Shown here: positions 44,577-51,744 of the stretch, in pieces
How positions within the stretch are numbered: position 1 is the stretch's first letter
Layout of the letters: each line of letters begins with the position of its first letter
Origin: Hyunsoonleella aquatilis
Lineage (GTDB): Bacteria > Bacteroidota > Bacteroidia > Flavobacteriales > Flavobacteriaceae
Direction: 5' to 3'
Assembly: GCF_014270105.1 (NCBI RefSeq)
Contig: NZ_JACNMF010000004.1
Location: forward strand, 466,505 to 530,504
DNA length: 64,000 nucleotides
Notes under the pieces: model-generated
Told to the model about the DNA's origin: nothing
The model's input: only the letters and a program-made list of their open reading frames with translations
Database searches by the model: none
Translations under genes and position numbers: made by a program

Positions 44577-46277
44577 ATGGATATGAGAAACGTAGTGATA
44601 TTCAAGGTACTGTTGCTAACAACACTATCTGTTACAACCTTTAGTTGTAAAAAATCATCCAGCTCCAAAAATAGCTCCAGAGCAACAGGATGGCAGATCA
44701 ACAGTCGCGAAGGAGGTTTTCAATACAATACCAACTTTAAAGAGCAGGAAACTTCTCCTGGCTTGGTTTTCATAGAAGGCGGTACGTTTACCAAAGGTCG
44801 TGTGCAAGATGATGTCATGCACGATTGGAACAATACCCCTACGCAGCAACACGTTCAATCCTTTTACATGGACGAAACTGAGGTGACCAATATGATGTAC
44901 CTCGAATATTTGGATTGGATTAAGCGCGTTTATCCGCCATCTGACGAAAACTTTAGAGCCATCTACAACGGGGCTTTACCAGATACCTTGGTATGGAGAA
45001 ATCGTTTAGGTTTTAATGAAATTATGACTGAGAACTATTTACGTCACCCGGGTTATGCAGAATATCCCGTGGTTGGGGTTAGCTGGATTCAGGCAGTAGA
45101 GTTCGCCAACTGGCGCTCAGATCGTGTTAACGAATACAACTTAGAAAGAGCGGGCTACATCAAGCGTGATGCTAAGACTACTGAAGTTATGGCAGACGCT
45201 ACTTTTAATACTGATACTTATATCAACGCTCCTACATTAACGTATGGGGGCAATGAAGAAATCACAAGCGGAGATGGACGAGGCAGAAGAAATGTTCGTG
45301 TGGATGCCGATGGCAATGAAACTGGACTTTTTGCCACTAGAGAATCTGGTTTGATTTCTCCGAAATACAGACTCCCAACTGAAACGGAATGGGAATATGC
45401 CGCTCTTGGTTTAAGCGAATTAAGAAGCTACAACCTATATAGAGGTAGAAAAAAATATCCATGGGATGGACAATACACCCGTTCTGGAAAGCGTAAATAT
45501 CGTGGTGACCAATTGGCGAACTTTAAGCAAGGTAAAGGTGACTATGGTGGCATTGCTGGATGGAGTGATGATGGTGCTGATATTACAAATCAAGTAAAAT
45601 CATACCCTCCAAATGATTACGGTTTATATGATATGGCCGGAAACGTGGCCGAGTGGGTAGCAGATGTTTACAGACCGATTGTGGATGATGAGTTTAACGA
45701 CTTTAACTATTATCGTGGTAACGTGTATACAAAAAACGCCATTACTGAAGATGGTACAGTAAAAGTAGTTACAGTAGATGATATTGTTTACGATACGCTT
45801 TCTAACGGAAAAGTAATTGCAAGAGACCTACCGGGTGAAATTGTTCAGGTACCTGTTGATGAGAATGAAACGTATTTGAGAACCAATTTCGATAGAAGTA
45901 ACCACATCAACTTTAGGGATGGTGACAGACGTTCTTCTCGCTACTATGAAAGTTTTAACGATATTGAATCGGATGAAGAAGGTAGCGTTCAAGAAACTGA
46001 AACCAGAAAAATGTATAATTCGCCTAAACACACAATTACTAGAGATTCTCTAGGAAATATTGTTAGAGAATATGATAAGGCCAATAACAGAACCTCCATG
46101 ATTAATGACGAGGTAAGAGTTTATAAAGGCGGTTCTTGGAAAGATAGAGAGTACTGGTTGGATCCAGCCCAAAGGCGCTACTTCCCGCAGGATATGGCCA
46201 CGGACTACATCGGCTTCAGATGTGCGATGTCCCGTGTTGGTTCAAAATCAAAAATGAAAAACAAAAAGAAGAGTTAA
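44577..46277 (+). CDS. gldJ: Gliding motility lipoprotein GldJ
   Basis: 566 residues, with a lipobox (SVTTFSCKKSS). An ATG two codons downstream is an equally good start. The mature protein is a SUMF1/formylglycine-generating-enzyme-like fold: GLVFIEGGTFTKGRV, FYMDETEVTNMMYLEYLDW, YPVVGVSWIQAVEFANWRS, YRLPTETEWEYAAL, YGLYDMAGNVAEWVADVY and VYKGGSWKDREYWLDP. GldJ is required for gliding and stabilises the GldK/type IX machinery. No enzymatic role is known. It is followed by a strong terminator. Confidence 0.95.
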   Translation: MDMRNVVIFKVLLLTTLSVTTFSCKKSSSSKNSSRATGWQINSREGGFQYNTNFKEQETSPGLVFIEGGTFTKGRVQDDVMHDWNNTPTQQHVQSFYMDETEVTNMMYLEYLDWIKRVYPPSDENFRAIYNGALPDTLVWRNRLGFNEIMTENYLRHPGYAEYPVVGVSWIQAVEFANWRSDRVNEYNLERAGYIKRDAKTTEVMADATFNTDTYINAPTLTYGGNEEITSGDGRGRRNVRVDADGNETGLFATRESGLISPKYRLPTETEWEYAALGLSELRSYNLYRGRKKYPWDGQYTRSGKRKYRGDQLANFKQGKGDYGGIAGWSDDGADITNQVKSYPPNDYGLYDMAGNVAEWVADVYRPIVDDEFNDFNYYRGNVYTKNAITEDGTVKVVTVDDIVYDTLSNGKVIARDLPGEIVQVPVDENETYLRTNFDRSNHINFRDGDRRSSRYYESFNDIESDEEGSVQETETRKMYNSPKHTITRDSLGNIVREYDKANNRTSMINDEVRVYKGGSWKDREYWLDPAQRRYFPQDMATDYIGFRCAMSRVGSKSKMKNKKKS

Positions 46278-46301
46278 ATCTCAACTCTAAAGATTATATT
46301 T

Positions 46302-46331
46302 AAGTCCTGATTCCGATCAGGACTTTTTTTT
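46302..46331 (+). terminator. Rho-independent terminator of gldJ
   Basis: A perfect 10-bp stem, AAGTCCTGAT (46302-46311) with ATCAGGACTT (46316-46325), a TCCG loop and a T run. It separates gldJ from murF. Confidence 0.92.
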
Positions 46332-46342
46332 ATTTAATTTTT

Positions 46343-47623
46343 ATGGAGATAGCAGAACTTCACCGATTGTATCTAGATTGCAATTCAGTATGCACGGATA
46401 CGCGAAAATTGGAAAATGGAAATATGTTTTTCGCCCTTAAAGGCGAAAATTTTAATGGGAATACTTATGCAGAACAAGCCCTAGAAAAAGGTGCGAAATA
46501 TGCAGTAGTAGATGAAAAAGCTTATGAAACCTCTGATAAAACCATTTTGGTAGATGATGTTCTTAAAACACTTCAAAAGCTTGCAACTTACCATAGAAAT
46601 TATTTGAAAGTACCAATTATCGCCCTCACAGGAAGCAATGGCAAAACCACCACCAAAGAACTCATTAATGCTGTATTATCGCAAAACTATAAAACGACTG
46701 CTACTTTAGGTAATCTTAATAACCACATAGGAGTGCCCTTGACTTTGCTTTCTATGACATCGGAAACCGAAATAGGCATTGTAGAAATGGGTGCAAACCA
46801 TCAAAAGGAAATTGAGTTTTTGTGCAATATTGCCTACCCCGATTATGGATTAATTACCAATTACGGAAAAGCGCATTTAGAGGGTTTTGGGGGTATTGAA
46901 GGGGTCATCAAAGGCAAAAGTGAAATGTTTTCGCATTTGGTGGAACACGATAAAACCATTTTCCTTAATAGTAACGACCCCATTCAGATAGAAAAATCTA
47001 AAGGAGGGAAAACCGTCACCTTTGGAAATTCCGAAAGCCAATCAGAAATCGTCATCGACTTTTTGGGAGCGCAACCTTTTGTGGTTTCAAAATACAAAGA
47101 CACTAATATTAACAGTCAACTGATTGGAGATTATAACTTTACGAACATTGCCATTGCTATTGCCATCGGAGATTTCTTCAAAGTTGATTCTGCCAAAATA
47201 AAATCGGCCATTGAGTGTTATATCCCCTCAAATAACCGTTCCCAGATCATTGAAAAAGGCACGAACAAAATCATATTGGACGCCTACAACGCCAATCCTA
47301 CAAGTATGCGGGCGGCCCTTTTGAATTTTGAAAAACAAGAAGGTCGCAAGATGGCAATCCTTGGGGATATGTTTGAGTTGGGCGAGGATGCTGAATATGA
47401 GCACCAAACCATTGCGGAATTAGCCAATTCGATGGCTATTGACAACATTTTTCTTGTTGGCGAAAACTTCAGTCAATCTGAAATCAATTCTGAAAAGACA
47501 AGCCAATTCAAATCTTTTGAGGATTTCAAAGAAGCTTTCAATGATAGCATTTTCGGGGATTCCCTAATTTTAATCAAGGGTTCAAGAGGCATGGCTTTGG
47601 AACGGGTTTTAGAGTTGCTTTAA
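46343..47623 (+). CDS. murF: UDP-MurNAc-tripeptide D-Ala-D-Ala ligase
   Basis: 426 residues. It adds D-Ala-D-Ala to the peptidoglycan precursor in the cytoplasm with ATP. The Mur N-terminal substrate domain (CTDTRKLENGNMFFALKGEN) is followed by the P-loop GSNGKTTT (97-104), NLNNHIGVPLTLL, GIVEMGANHQKEI and the C-terminal ILDAYNANPTSMRAAL and ILGDMFELGE. Its ATG follows the gldJ terminator by about a dozen bases, so its transcript may begin inside gldJ or depend on read-through. Confidence 0.95.
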   Translation: MEIAELHRLYLDCNSVCTDTRKLENGNMFFALKGENFNGNTYAEQALEKGAKYAVVDEKAYETSDKTILVDDVLKTLQKLATYHRNYLKVPIIALTGSNGKTTTKELINAVLSQNYKTTATLGNLNNHIGVPLTLLSMTSETEIGIVEMGANHQKEIEFLCNIAYPDYGLITNYGKAHLEGFGGIEGVIKGKSEMFSHLVEHDKTIFLNSNDPIQIEKSKGGKTVTFGNSESQSEIVIDFLGAQPFVVSKYKDTNINSQLIGDYNFTNIAIAIAIGDFFKVDSAKIKSAIECYIPSNNRSQIIEKGTNKIILDAYNANPTSMRAALLNFEKQEGRKMAILGDMFELGEDAEYEHQTIAELANSMAIDNIFLVGENFSQSEINSEKTSQFKSFEDFKEAFNDSIFGDSLILIKGSRGMALERVLELL

Positions 47624-47655
47624 TCAAAGCAATATCCCAAAGGTTGTTAATATCG

Positions 47656-47842
47656 TGGGTCATACTGGATTCGAACCAGTGACTTCTACCCTGTCAAGGT
47701 AACACTCTGAAACCCGCCTGCCATAGTGAAGTGTACTGGATTCGAACCAGTGACCCCCACCCTGTCAAGGTGGTGCTCTGAACCAACTGAGCTAACACTC
47801 CATTAAAATTTTATGACGGGCAGGCAACTGAGTTAATGACCC
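47656..47842 (-). tRNA. tRNA-Val(GAC) interrupted in the D-loop by another tRNA
   Basis: Read on the minus strand, the 5' part GGGTCAT-TA-ACTC-AGTTG (47842-47825) and the 3' part from 47713 downwards form a full cloverleaf once about 111 bases are removed. Acceptor GGGTCAT/ATGACCC pairs 7/7, D stem ACTC/GAGT 4/4, anticodon stem TTACC/GGTAG 5/5 (one G-U), T stem ACTGG/CCAGT 5/5. The anticodon loop is TTGACAG (GAC), the discriminator A, and CCA is not encoded. The insert holds a complete tRNA-Val and is bordered by GCCTGCC and GGCAGGC, a 7-bp inverted repeat. Whether a mature outer tRNA is made is unknown; it may be a pseudogene. Confidence 0.6.
47727..47801 (-). tRNA. tRNA-Val(GAC), complete, nested copy
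   Basis: A normal 75-base cloverleaf: acceptor GGAGTGT/ACACTTC (one G-U pair), D stem GCTC/GAGC with loop AGTTGGTTCA, anticodon stem CCACC/GGTGG, loop TTGACAG, T arm ACTGG-TTCGAAT-CCAGT, discriminator A. The anticodon GAC reads GUC/GUU valine codons, and the CACCACCTTGACA segment is as in bacterial tRNA-Val. It lies wholly inside the D-loop of the outer tRNA-Val. Confidence 0.93.
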
Positions 47843-47872
47843 TTTTAGTTTTTCAAAAATAAGATTAAAATA

Positions 47873-48121
47873 TTAAATAAGCCTCTTTTTCATAAACGCT
47901 CTTCCCGAACCCGACTTTAAATATTTTTCAAAATTGTAAGCCTTATACTTATCATTAAAAACAATATAAGTTACAATGTCTACAGGCAGTCTATTTTTAG
48001 TTGAAATCACCTGTCCTTTTGAATGCCGCTTCAATCTTGAAGCTAAATTACTTGTGCATCCAACATAATTTGTCCCATCCGAACATAGTAAAATGTAAAC
48101 CGTCCAAATTTCATCTTCCAT
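47873..48121 (-). CDS. Small GIY-YIG domain protein
   Basis: 82 residues, a minimal GIY-YIG nuclease fold. VYILLCSDGTNYVGCTSNL contains the motif as VYI...YVG, followed by the conserved Arg in LASRLKRHSKG and the metal-binding Glu in KAYNFEKYLKSGSGRAF. Such short UPF0213/YhbQ-like proteins are common in Flavobacteriaceae, often beside tRNA or rRNA genes. The nuclease role is inferred from the fold. It sits 30 bases upstream of the interrupted tRNA and 130 bases downstream of tRNA-Val(UAC), all on the minus strand. Confidence 0.88.
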   Translation of the reverse strand: MEDEIWTVYILLCSDGTNYVGCTSNLASRLKRHSKGQVISTKNRLPVDIVTYIVFNDKYKAYNFEKYLKSGSGRAFMKKRLI

Positions 48122-48148
48122 AAGAGCTTTTAAAAATTAGGAGATAGT

Positions 48149-48250
48149 GGGCGTTGCCCGCCGAAGCTCGCTACCAAAATTAAAATATGGAACGCTTTAA
48201 AACAAAAAACTCGCCTACGTTTTCAAAAAAGAAAACTTCGGCGAGCGAAG
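48149..48250. repeat. GC-rich palindromic segments around the tRNA gene
   Basis: In an AT-rich spacer, GGGCGTTGCCC forms a small hairpin and is followed by GCCGAAGCTCGCTACC. About 70 bases on, CTTCGGCGAGCGAAGG forms another hairpin (CTTCG/CGAAG). The two blocks share CGAAG and GCTCGC words in opposite order and look like ends or remnants of an interspersed element. Confidence 0.35.
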
Positions 48251-48251
48251 G

Positions 48252-48326
48252 TGGGCGCGAAGGGATTCGAACCCCTGACCCCTTGGGTGTAAACCAAGTG
48301 CTCTGAACCAACTGAGCTACGCGCCC
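48252..48326 (-). tRNA. tRNA-Val(UAC)
   Basis: 75 bases. Acceptor GGGCGCG/CGCGCCC pairs perfectly but for wobble-free GC; D stem GCTC/GAGC, anticodon stem CTTGG/CCAAG with loop TTTACAC (anticodon TAC), T stem AGGGG/CCCCT-type pairing around TTCGAAT, discriminator A. CCA is not encoded. It reads GUA/GUG valine codons. Confidence 0.93.
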
Positions 48327-48389
48327 TATTAATTAGGTGTGCAAATATAACCTAGTTTTTAATTCTGCAAAAACTTTTTTGGGAAAAAA

Positions 48390-49607
48390 TCAAATAATTT
48401 CAGCCACCACAAATGTACTGCCCCCGACAAATATAAAGTCCTTTCTGGAAGCGTCCTTTAAGGCTGATTGATAGGCCTCATTTACAGATTTATAGGAGGT
48501 TCCATTTATGCCATATTTGCTCAACTCATTCCTTAATTCCTCGGCATCCTTTCCTCTCGGCATATCAGGTTTACAAAAATAATAGATTGCCTCCTGGGGC
48601 AACAAATCGACAATTGACGCTAAATCCTTATCGTTCACCACGCCAAAAACGATGTGCAATTGATCAAAGATTTGATTTAAAACTTGATGCATCACATAGC
48701 CCAACCCTTCCCGATTGTGTCCCGTATCGCAAACCACTTTTGGGGCTTCACTAATCACCTGCCAGCGTCCTAGTAAACCTGTGTTTTTTACTACGTTTAA
48801 TAATCCCTTTTTAATATGCTCCTCTGAAATCACGAATCCTTTTGAACGCAGTTCTAAAATGGTCTGATGAGCTGTTTTTATGTTTTTGGATTGATAAGTA
48901 CCCACTAAATCTGACGGATACGTTTTATGAACTAGCTGATCGGCATATACTATTTTGGATGAATGTTCCTCGGCCTTTTGGTCAAAAACCGGTTTTGTTT
49001 CTATTTGAGTTTCGCCAATTACAACGGGGACATTATTTTTTATAATGCCGGCTTTTTCACCTGCTATCAATTCCAAAGTATCACCTAAAAATTGAGTGTG
49101 ATCCATGCCAATATTAGTAATGACCGAAACCTCAGGCGTTAAAATATTTGTGGAATCCAACCGGCCACCCATTCCAACCTCAACCACAGCAATATCTACC
49201 TTTTGCTTTGAAAAATAATCGAAGGCCATGCCTACCGTCATTTCAAAGAATGAGAGTTTGTTCTCCTGCAAAAAAGCCCTATTGCGCTTGATAAATCCAA
49301 TCACGAACTGCTTGCTTACAGTTTCGCCATTAATTCGAATACGTTCCCTAAAATCTTTTAAATGCGGTGAGGTATACAATCCAACTTTGTATCCTGCCTC
49401 TTGAAGTATTGAGGCTATCATATGGCTTGTTGAGCCTTTCCCATTTGTACCAGCCACGTGCACGGACTTAAAATCCTTTTCAGGATGATTTAGGTGAGTC
49501 GTGAAATTTAAGGTGTTGGTTAAATCCTTTTTAAAGGCGGTTTTACCTTGACGTTGATACATTGGTAGTTGCGCAAACATCCAATCAAGCGTATCGGGAT
49601 AGGTCAT
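48390..49607 (-). CDS. folC: Folylpolyglutamate synthase/dihydrofolate synthase
   Basis: 405 residues. It adds glutamate to dihydropteroate and to folates. P-loop GTNGKGST (53-60), VGLYTSPHLKDFRERIRING, VEVGMGGRLDSTNI, VITNIGMDHTQFLGDTLELI and AGEKAGIIK are all typical, with CDTGHNREGL in the C-terminal domain. It lies three bases after the tonB-like gene, so it is the last gene of an exbB-exbD-tonB-folC run. Confidence 0.95.
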   Translation of the reverse strand: MTYPDTLDWMFAQLPMYQRQGKTAFKKDLTNTLNFTTHLNHPEKDFKSVHVAGTNGKGSTSHMIASILQEAGYKVGLYTSPHLKDFRERIRINGETVSKQFVIGFIKRNRAFLQENKLSFFEMTVGMAFDYFSKQKVDIAVVEVGMGGRLDSTNILTPEVSVITNIGMDHTQFLGDTLELIAGEKAGIIKNNVPVVIGETQIETKPVFDQKAEEHSSKIVYADQLVHKTYPSDLVGTYQSKNIKTAHQTILELRSKGFVISEEHIKKGLLNVVKNTGLLGRWQVISEAPKVVCDTGHNREGLGYVMHQVLNQIFDQLHIVFGVVNDKDLASIVDLLPQEAIYYFCKPDMPRGKDAEELRNELSKYGINGTSYKSVNEAYQSALKDASRKDFIFVGGSTFVVAEII

Positions 49608-49610
49608 GAA

Positions 49611-50459
49611 CTATTGGGTCAATTTGAAGTTAACGCTTACAAACCCTATTTGACGGGAAGGCGCATTGGAATCGGCAGGCCATTTATGCGAAAGTGCTAT
49701 CTTTTTGGCTGGCTCAAGCAAACACTGAGCGTTGTTCGTGGTACCTCGTACACCAGGAGTCGCTTCTACCACATTGCCACTTCGGTTTACTACTATTTTT
49801 ACAATAACGAGTCCAGATTCGTTACAATCCTGTTTTAGTCTTTGAAATGTGGCCCTACCACGGCCATTTAAACCGTAACCTACTCCTCCGCTTCCCGCAC
49901 CTTTGCCTCCAAAATAGCTTGGCGCATAAGGATCTCCATCCAGTTGGCCTTTATCCCCGGATTTGTTATCGTTGCCTTCACTGCCAGTTTCGGTGCCTTC
50001 CGATTTGCTTACTCCACCTATTAAAGCATCCAATTTTTTTCGTTTTTTCTCTTGTTCCCGCTTTTCTTTGGCAATACGTTCAGCCTCTGCTTTAGCCTTT
50101 GCTTCCGCAACAGCCTTTGCTTTGGCCTCTGCCTCTTTCTGTTTTTTGATGGCTATGTCTTCTGCATTATCCTGAGTCAACACTTCTTCTTTCGCTTCTG
50201 CGGATTTAGTAGGCTCCGCTTTTGAAGATTCTGGTTGAGGTGGTTCTTCAATTACTCTTGGTTCAGATTTCACAGGTTTCTTCGGCTGTACATTTCCTTT
50301 TCCAAAATCAGAATTTCCAAAATTCACCGCTACGCCATATTCTATCGGAGGATCCATGTAAGGCGGGCCAACCACAAACAACAGGAGCAACAAAATAACA
50401 GCGATCAAAGCCGTTATTTTTGCTGAATTACGTTCATGTTTGGTTTCGAAATATTTCAT
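49611..50459 (-). CDS. tonB: TonB-like energy transducer
   Basis: 282 residues. One N-terminal membrane helix (ALIAVILLLLLFVVGPPYMD) is followed by a Pro/Glu/Lys-rich periplasmic arm with a long charged helix (about 100-145, KEAEAKAKAVAEAKAKAEAE). The C-terminal domain at about 200-282 has LVIVKIVVNRSGNVVEATPG. It carries proton-motive energy from ExbB/ExbD to outer-membrane receptors. The C-terminal RATFQRLKQDCNESG variant resembles the TonB/TolA-like forms of Bacteroidota. Confidence 0.9.
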   Translation of the reverse strand: MKYFETKHERNSAKITALIAVILLLLLFVVGPPYMDPPIEYGVAVNFGNSDFGKGNVQPKKPVKSEPRVIEEPPQPESSKAEPTKSAEAKEEVLTQDNAEDIAIKKQKEAEAKAKAVAEAKAKAEAERIAKEKREQEKKRKKLDALIGGVSKSEGTETGSEGNDNKSGDKGQLDGDPYAPSYFGGKGAGSGGVGYGLNGRGRATFQRLKQDCNESGLVIVKIVVNRSGNVVEATPGVRGTTNNAQCLLEPAKKIALSHKWPADSNAPSRQIGFVSVNFKLTQ

Positions 50460-50462
50460 TTG

Positions 50463-50513
50463 ACATAACTTCTCGATACAATTCCACCTATGGCGGAATC
50501 ACTCGAAGTGACA
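50463..50513. repeat. Flavobacterial interspersed repeat inside the exbD-tonB operon
   Basis: The segment ACTTCTCGATACAATTCC...GGAATCACTCGAAGTGACA contains an inverted repeat (ATTCC/GGAAT) flanked by the words CTTCTCGA and CTCGAAGTGACA. The CTTCTCGATAC...TCGAAGTGACA type is a known scattered element of flavobacterial genomes. It fills the 58-base spacer between exbD and tonB and may form a stem in the mRNA. Confidence 0.55.
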
Positions 50514-50517
50514 TGAT

Positions 50518-50913
50518 TTAATTATTCGGTTTTACCGCCAAGATTACCTTAAATTTATTTCTATTGGCTATATCCATCACCTTTACTACATTTTCCACAG
50601 GTACGGACTTTTCGGCTCGTAATACTATGGTTGGCTTGTCCTGATTGGAAAGGGCTGCCATCAATTCGTTTTCCAAAACGCTAACTCCCACGCGCTTTTG
50701 GTCGATATAATAGGTCAAATCCTTTTTGATGCTAACGGCCACAGATTTTTTATTTTCGGTCTTTCCACTGGCTTTGGGCAATAAAATGTCTATCGCATTA
50801 GTGGTCACCAAAGTGGAAGCTATCATAAAAAAGATGAGCAAAAGGAATACAATATCCGTCATGGACGACATATTGAATTCCGGCGTTACCTTATTTCTTC
50901 CTCTAAAATTCAT
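50518..50913 (-). CDS. exbD: ExbD/TolR family protein
   Basis: 131 residues. The N-terminal membrane helix carries the proton-path Asp in FNMSSMTDIVFLLLIFFMIA, followed by the periplasmic domain with VAVSIKKDLTYYIDQKRVGV and KPTIVLRAEKSVPVENVV. Together with ExbB it forms the proton-driven motor of the TonB system. It starts one base after the exbB stop. Confidence 0.95.
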   Translation of the reverse strand: MNFRGRNKVTPEFNMSSMTDIVFLLLIFFMIASTLVTTNAIDILLPKASGKTENKKSVAVSIKKDLTYYIDQKRVGVSVLENELMAALSNQDKPTIVLRAEKSVPVENVVKVMDIANRNKFKVILAVKPNN

Positions 50914-50914
50914 A

Positions 50915-51613
50915 TTAAGTAGGCTCGTTTAAATGATCCAAGAATTCTAAGGAATTCGCCTCCATTTGATACACCACTTTATCGGTTCGTACCACCAAAT
51001 GGTTATAGGCCATATAAGCCACAATACCAACAATCAAACCGGCAACAGTGGTGGTCATCGCTGTATAAAGCCCACTGGCCAATACGTCAATTTGAATACT
51101 ACCTCCGGCGTTTGCCAGTTCAAAAATGGCTAAAATCATACCGATTACGGTACCGAGGAATCCAATCATTGGAGCGGCACCTGAGATGGTAGCTAATACG
51201 CTCACGTTCTTTTCCAATTTATAAATTTCCAATCTTCCGGCATTTTCAATTGCCGTATTGATATCAGCTAAAGGTTTACCAATTCTAGTGATACCCTTTC
51301 CGATCAATCGCGACACAGGTGAATTGGCCTGAGCACATAGCACTTGGGCAGAATCCACTTTCCCATTGCTGACATGGTCCTTGATTTGGTTCATAAAATT
51401 CGAATCAACCTTAGAGGCTGCCTTAATGGCAAAAAGTCTTTCAAAATAAATGTAAGTAGCCACCATAAGCAATAAGAACAAAACAGCAATAATCACCTGC
51501 CCTGCTACACCACCGCTACTTATCAATTCAATTATAGATAGGGTTTTCTCAACGGATTCCCCTTCTGTTACTTCAGTCCCTTCTTGGGTAAATAGTAATA
51601 ATAGGTTCAACAT
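50915..51613 (-). CDS. exbB: ExbB/TolQ/MotA proton channel family protein
   Basis: 232 residues with three membrane helices (about 30-52, 125-150, 165-190). The family core is ENAGRLEIYKLEKNVSVLAT, GAAPMIGFLGTVIGMILAIF and GLYTAMTTTVAGLIVGIVAY. It is the first gene of exbB-exbD-tonB-folC and builds the channel of the TonB motor. The preceding nhaD transcript ends at a terminator 75 bases upstream. Confidence 0.94.
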   Translation of the reverse strand: MLNLLLLFTQEGTEVTEGESVEKTLSIIELISSGGVAGQVIIAVLFLLLMVATYIYFERLFAIKAASKVDSNFMNQIKDHVSNGKVDSAQVLCAQANSPVSRLIGKGITRIGKPLADINTAIENAGRLEIYKLEKNVSVLATISGAAPMIGFLGTVIGMILAIFELANAGGSIQIDVLASGLYTAMTTTVAGLIVGIVAYMAYNHLVVRTDKVVYQMEANSLEFLDHLNEPT

Positions 51614-51687
51614 AAAATTTAGGTTAAATGCAACTGTATAACGTGCGTTTTGCTGCTAAAGTATAATATTTACGGTTTTAAAAAACA

Positions 51688-51715
51688 GAAAGATTAGCGT
51701 TTTTGCTAATCTTTC
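51688..51715 (-). terminator. Terminator after nhaD
   Basis: An 11-bp perfect stem, GAAAGATTAGC (51688-51698) with GCTAATCTTTC (51705-51715), loop of six. A T-rich run follows on the minus strand. It separates nhaD from exbB. Confidence 0.85.
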
Positions 51716-51744
51716 AAATTTTATACCATTCTATAGTTTATCTT

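Noticed and set aside
44577..46277. Formylglycine-generating enzyme or other catalytic SUMF1 protein
   Set aside because: Lipobox, length and position next to porU identify gldJ, which is not known to be an enzyme.
47656..47842. Group I intron in the outer tRNA
   Set aside because: The insert is only about 111 bases, lies in the D-loop rather than the anticodon loop and has no group I core; it is mostly another tRNA.
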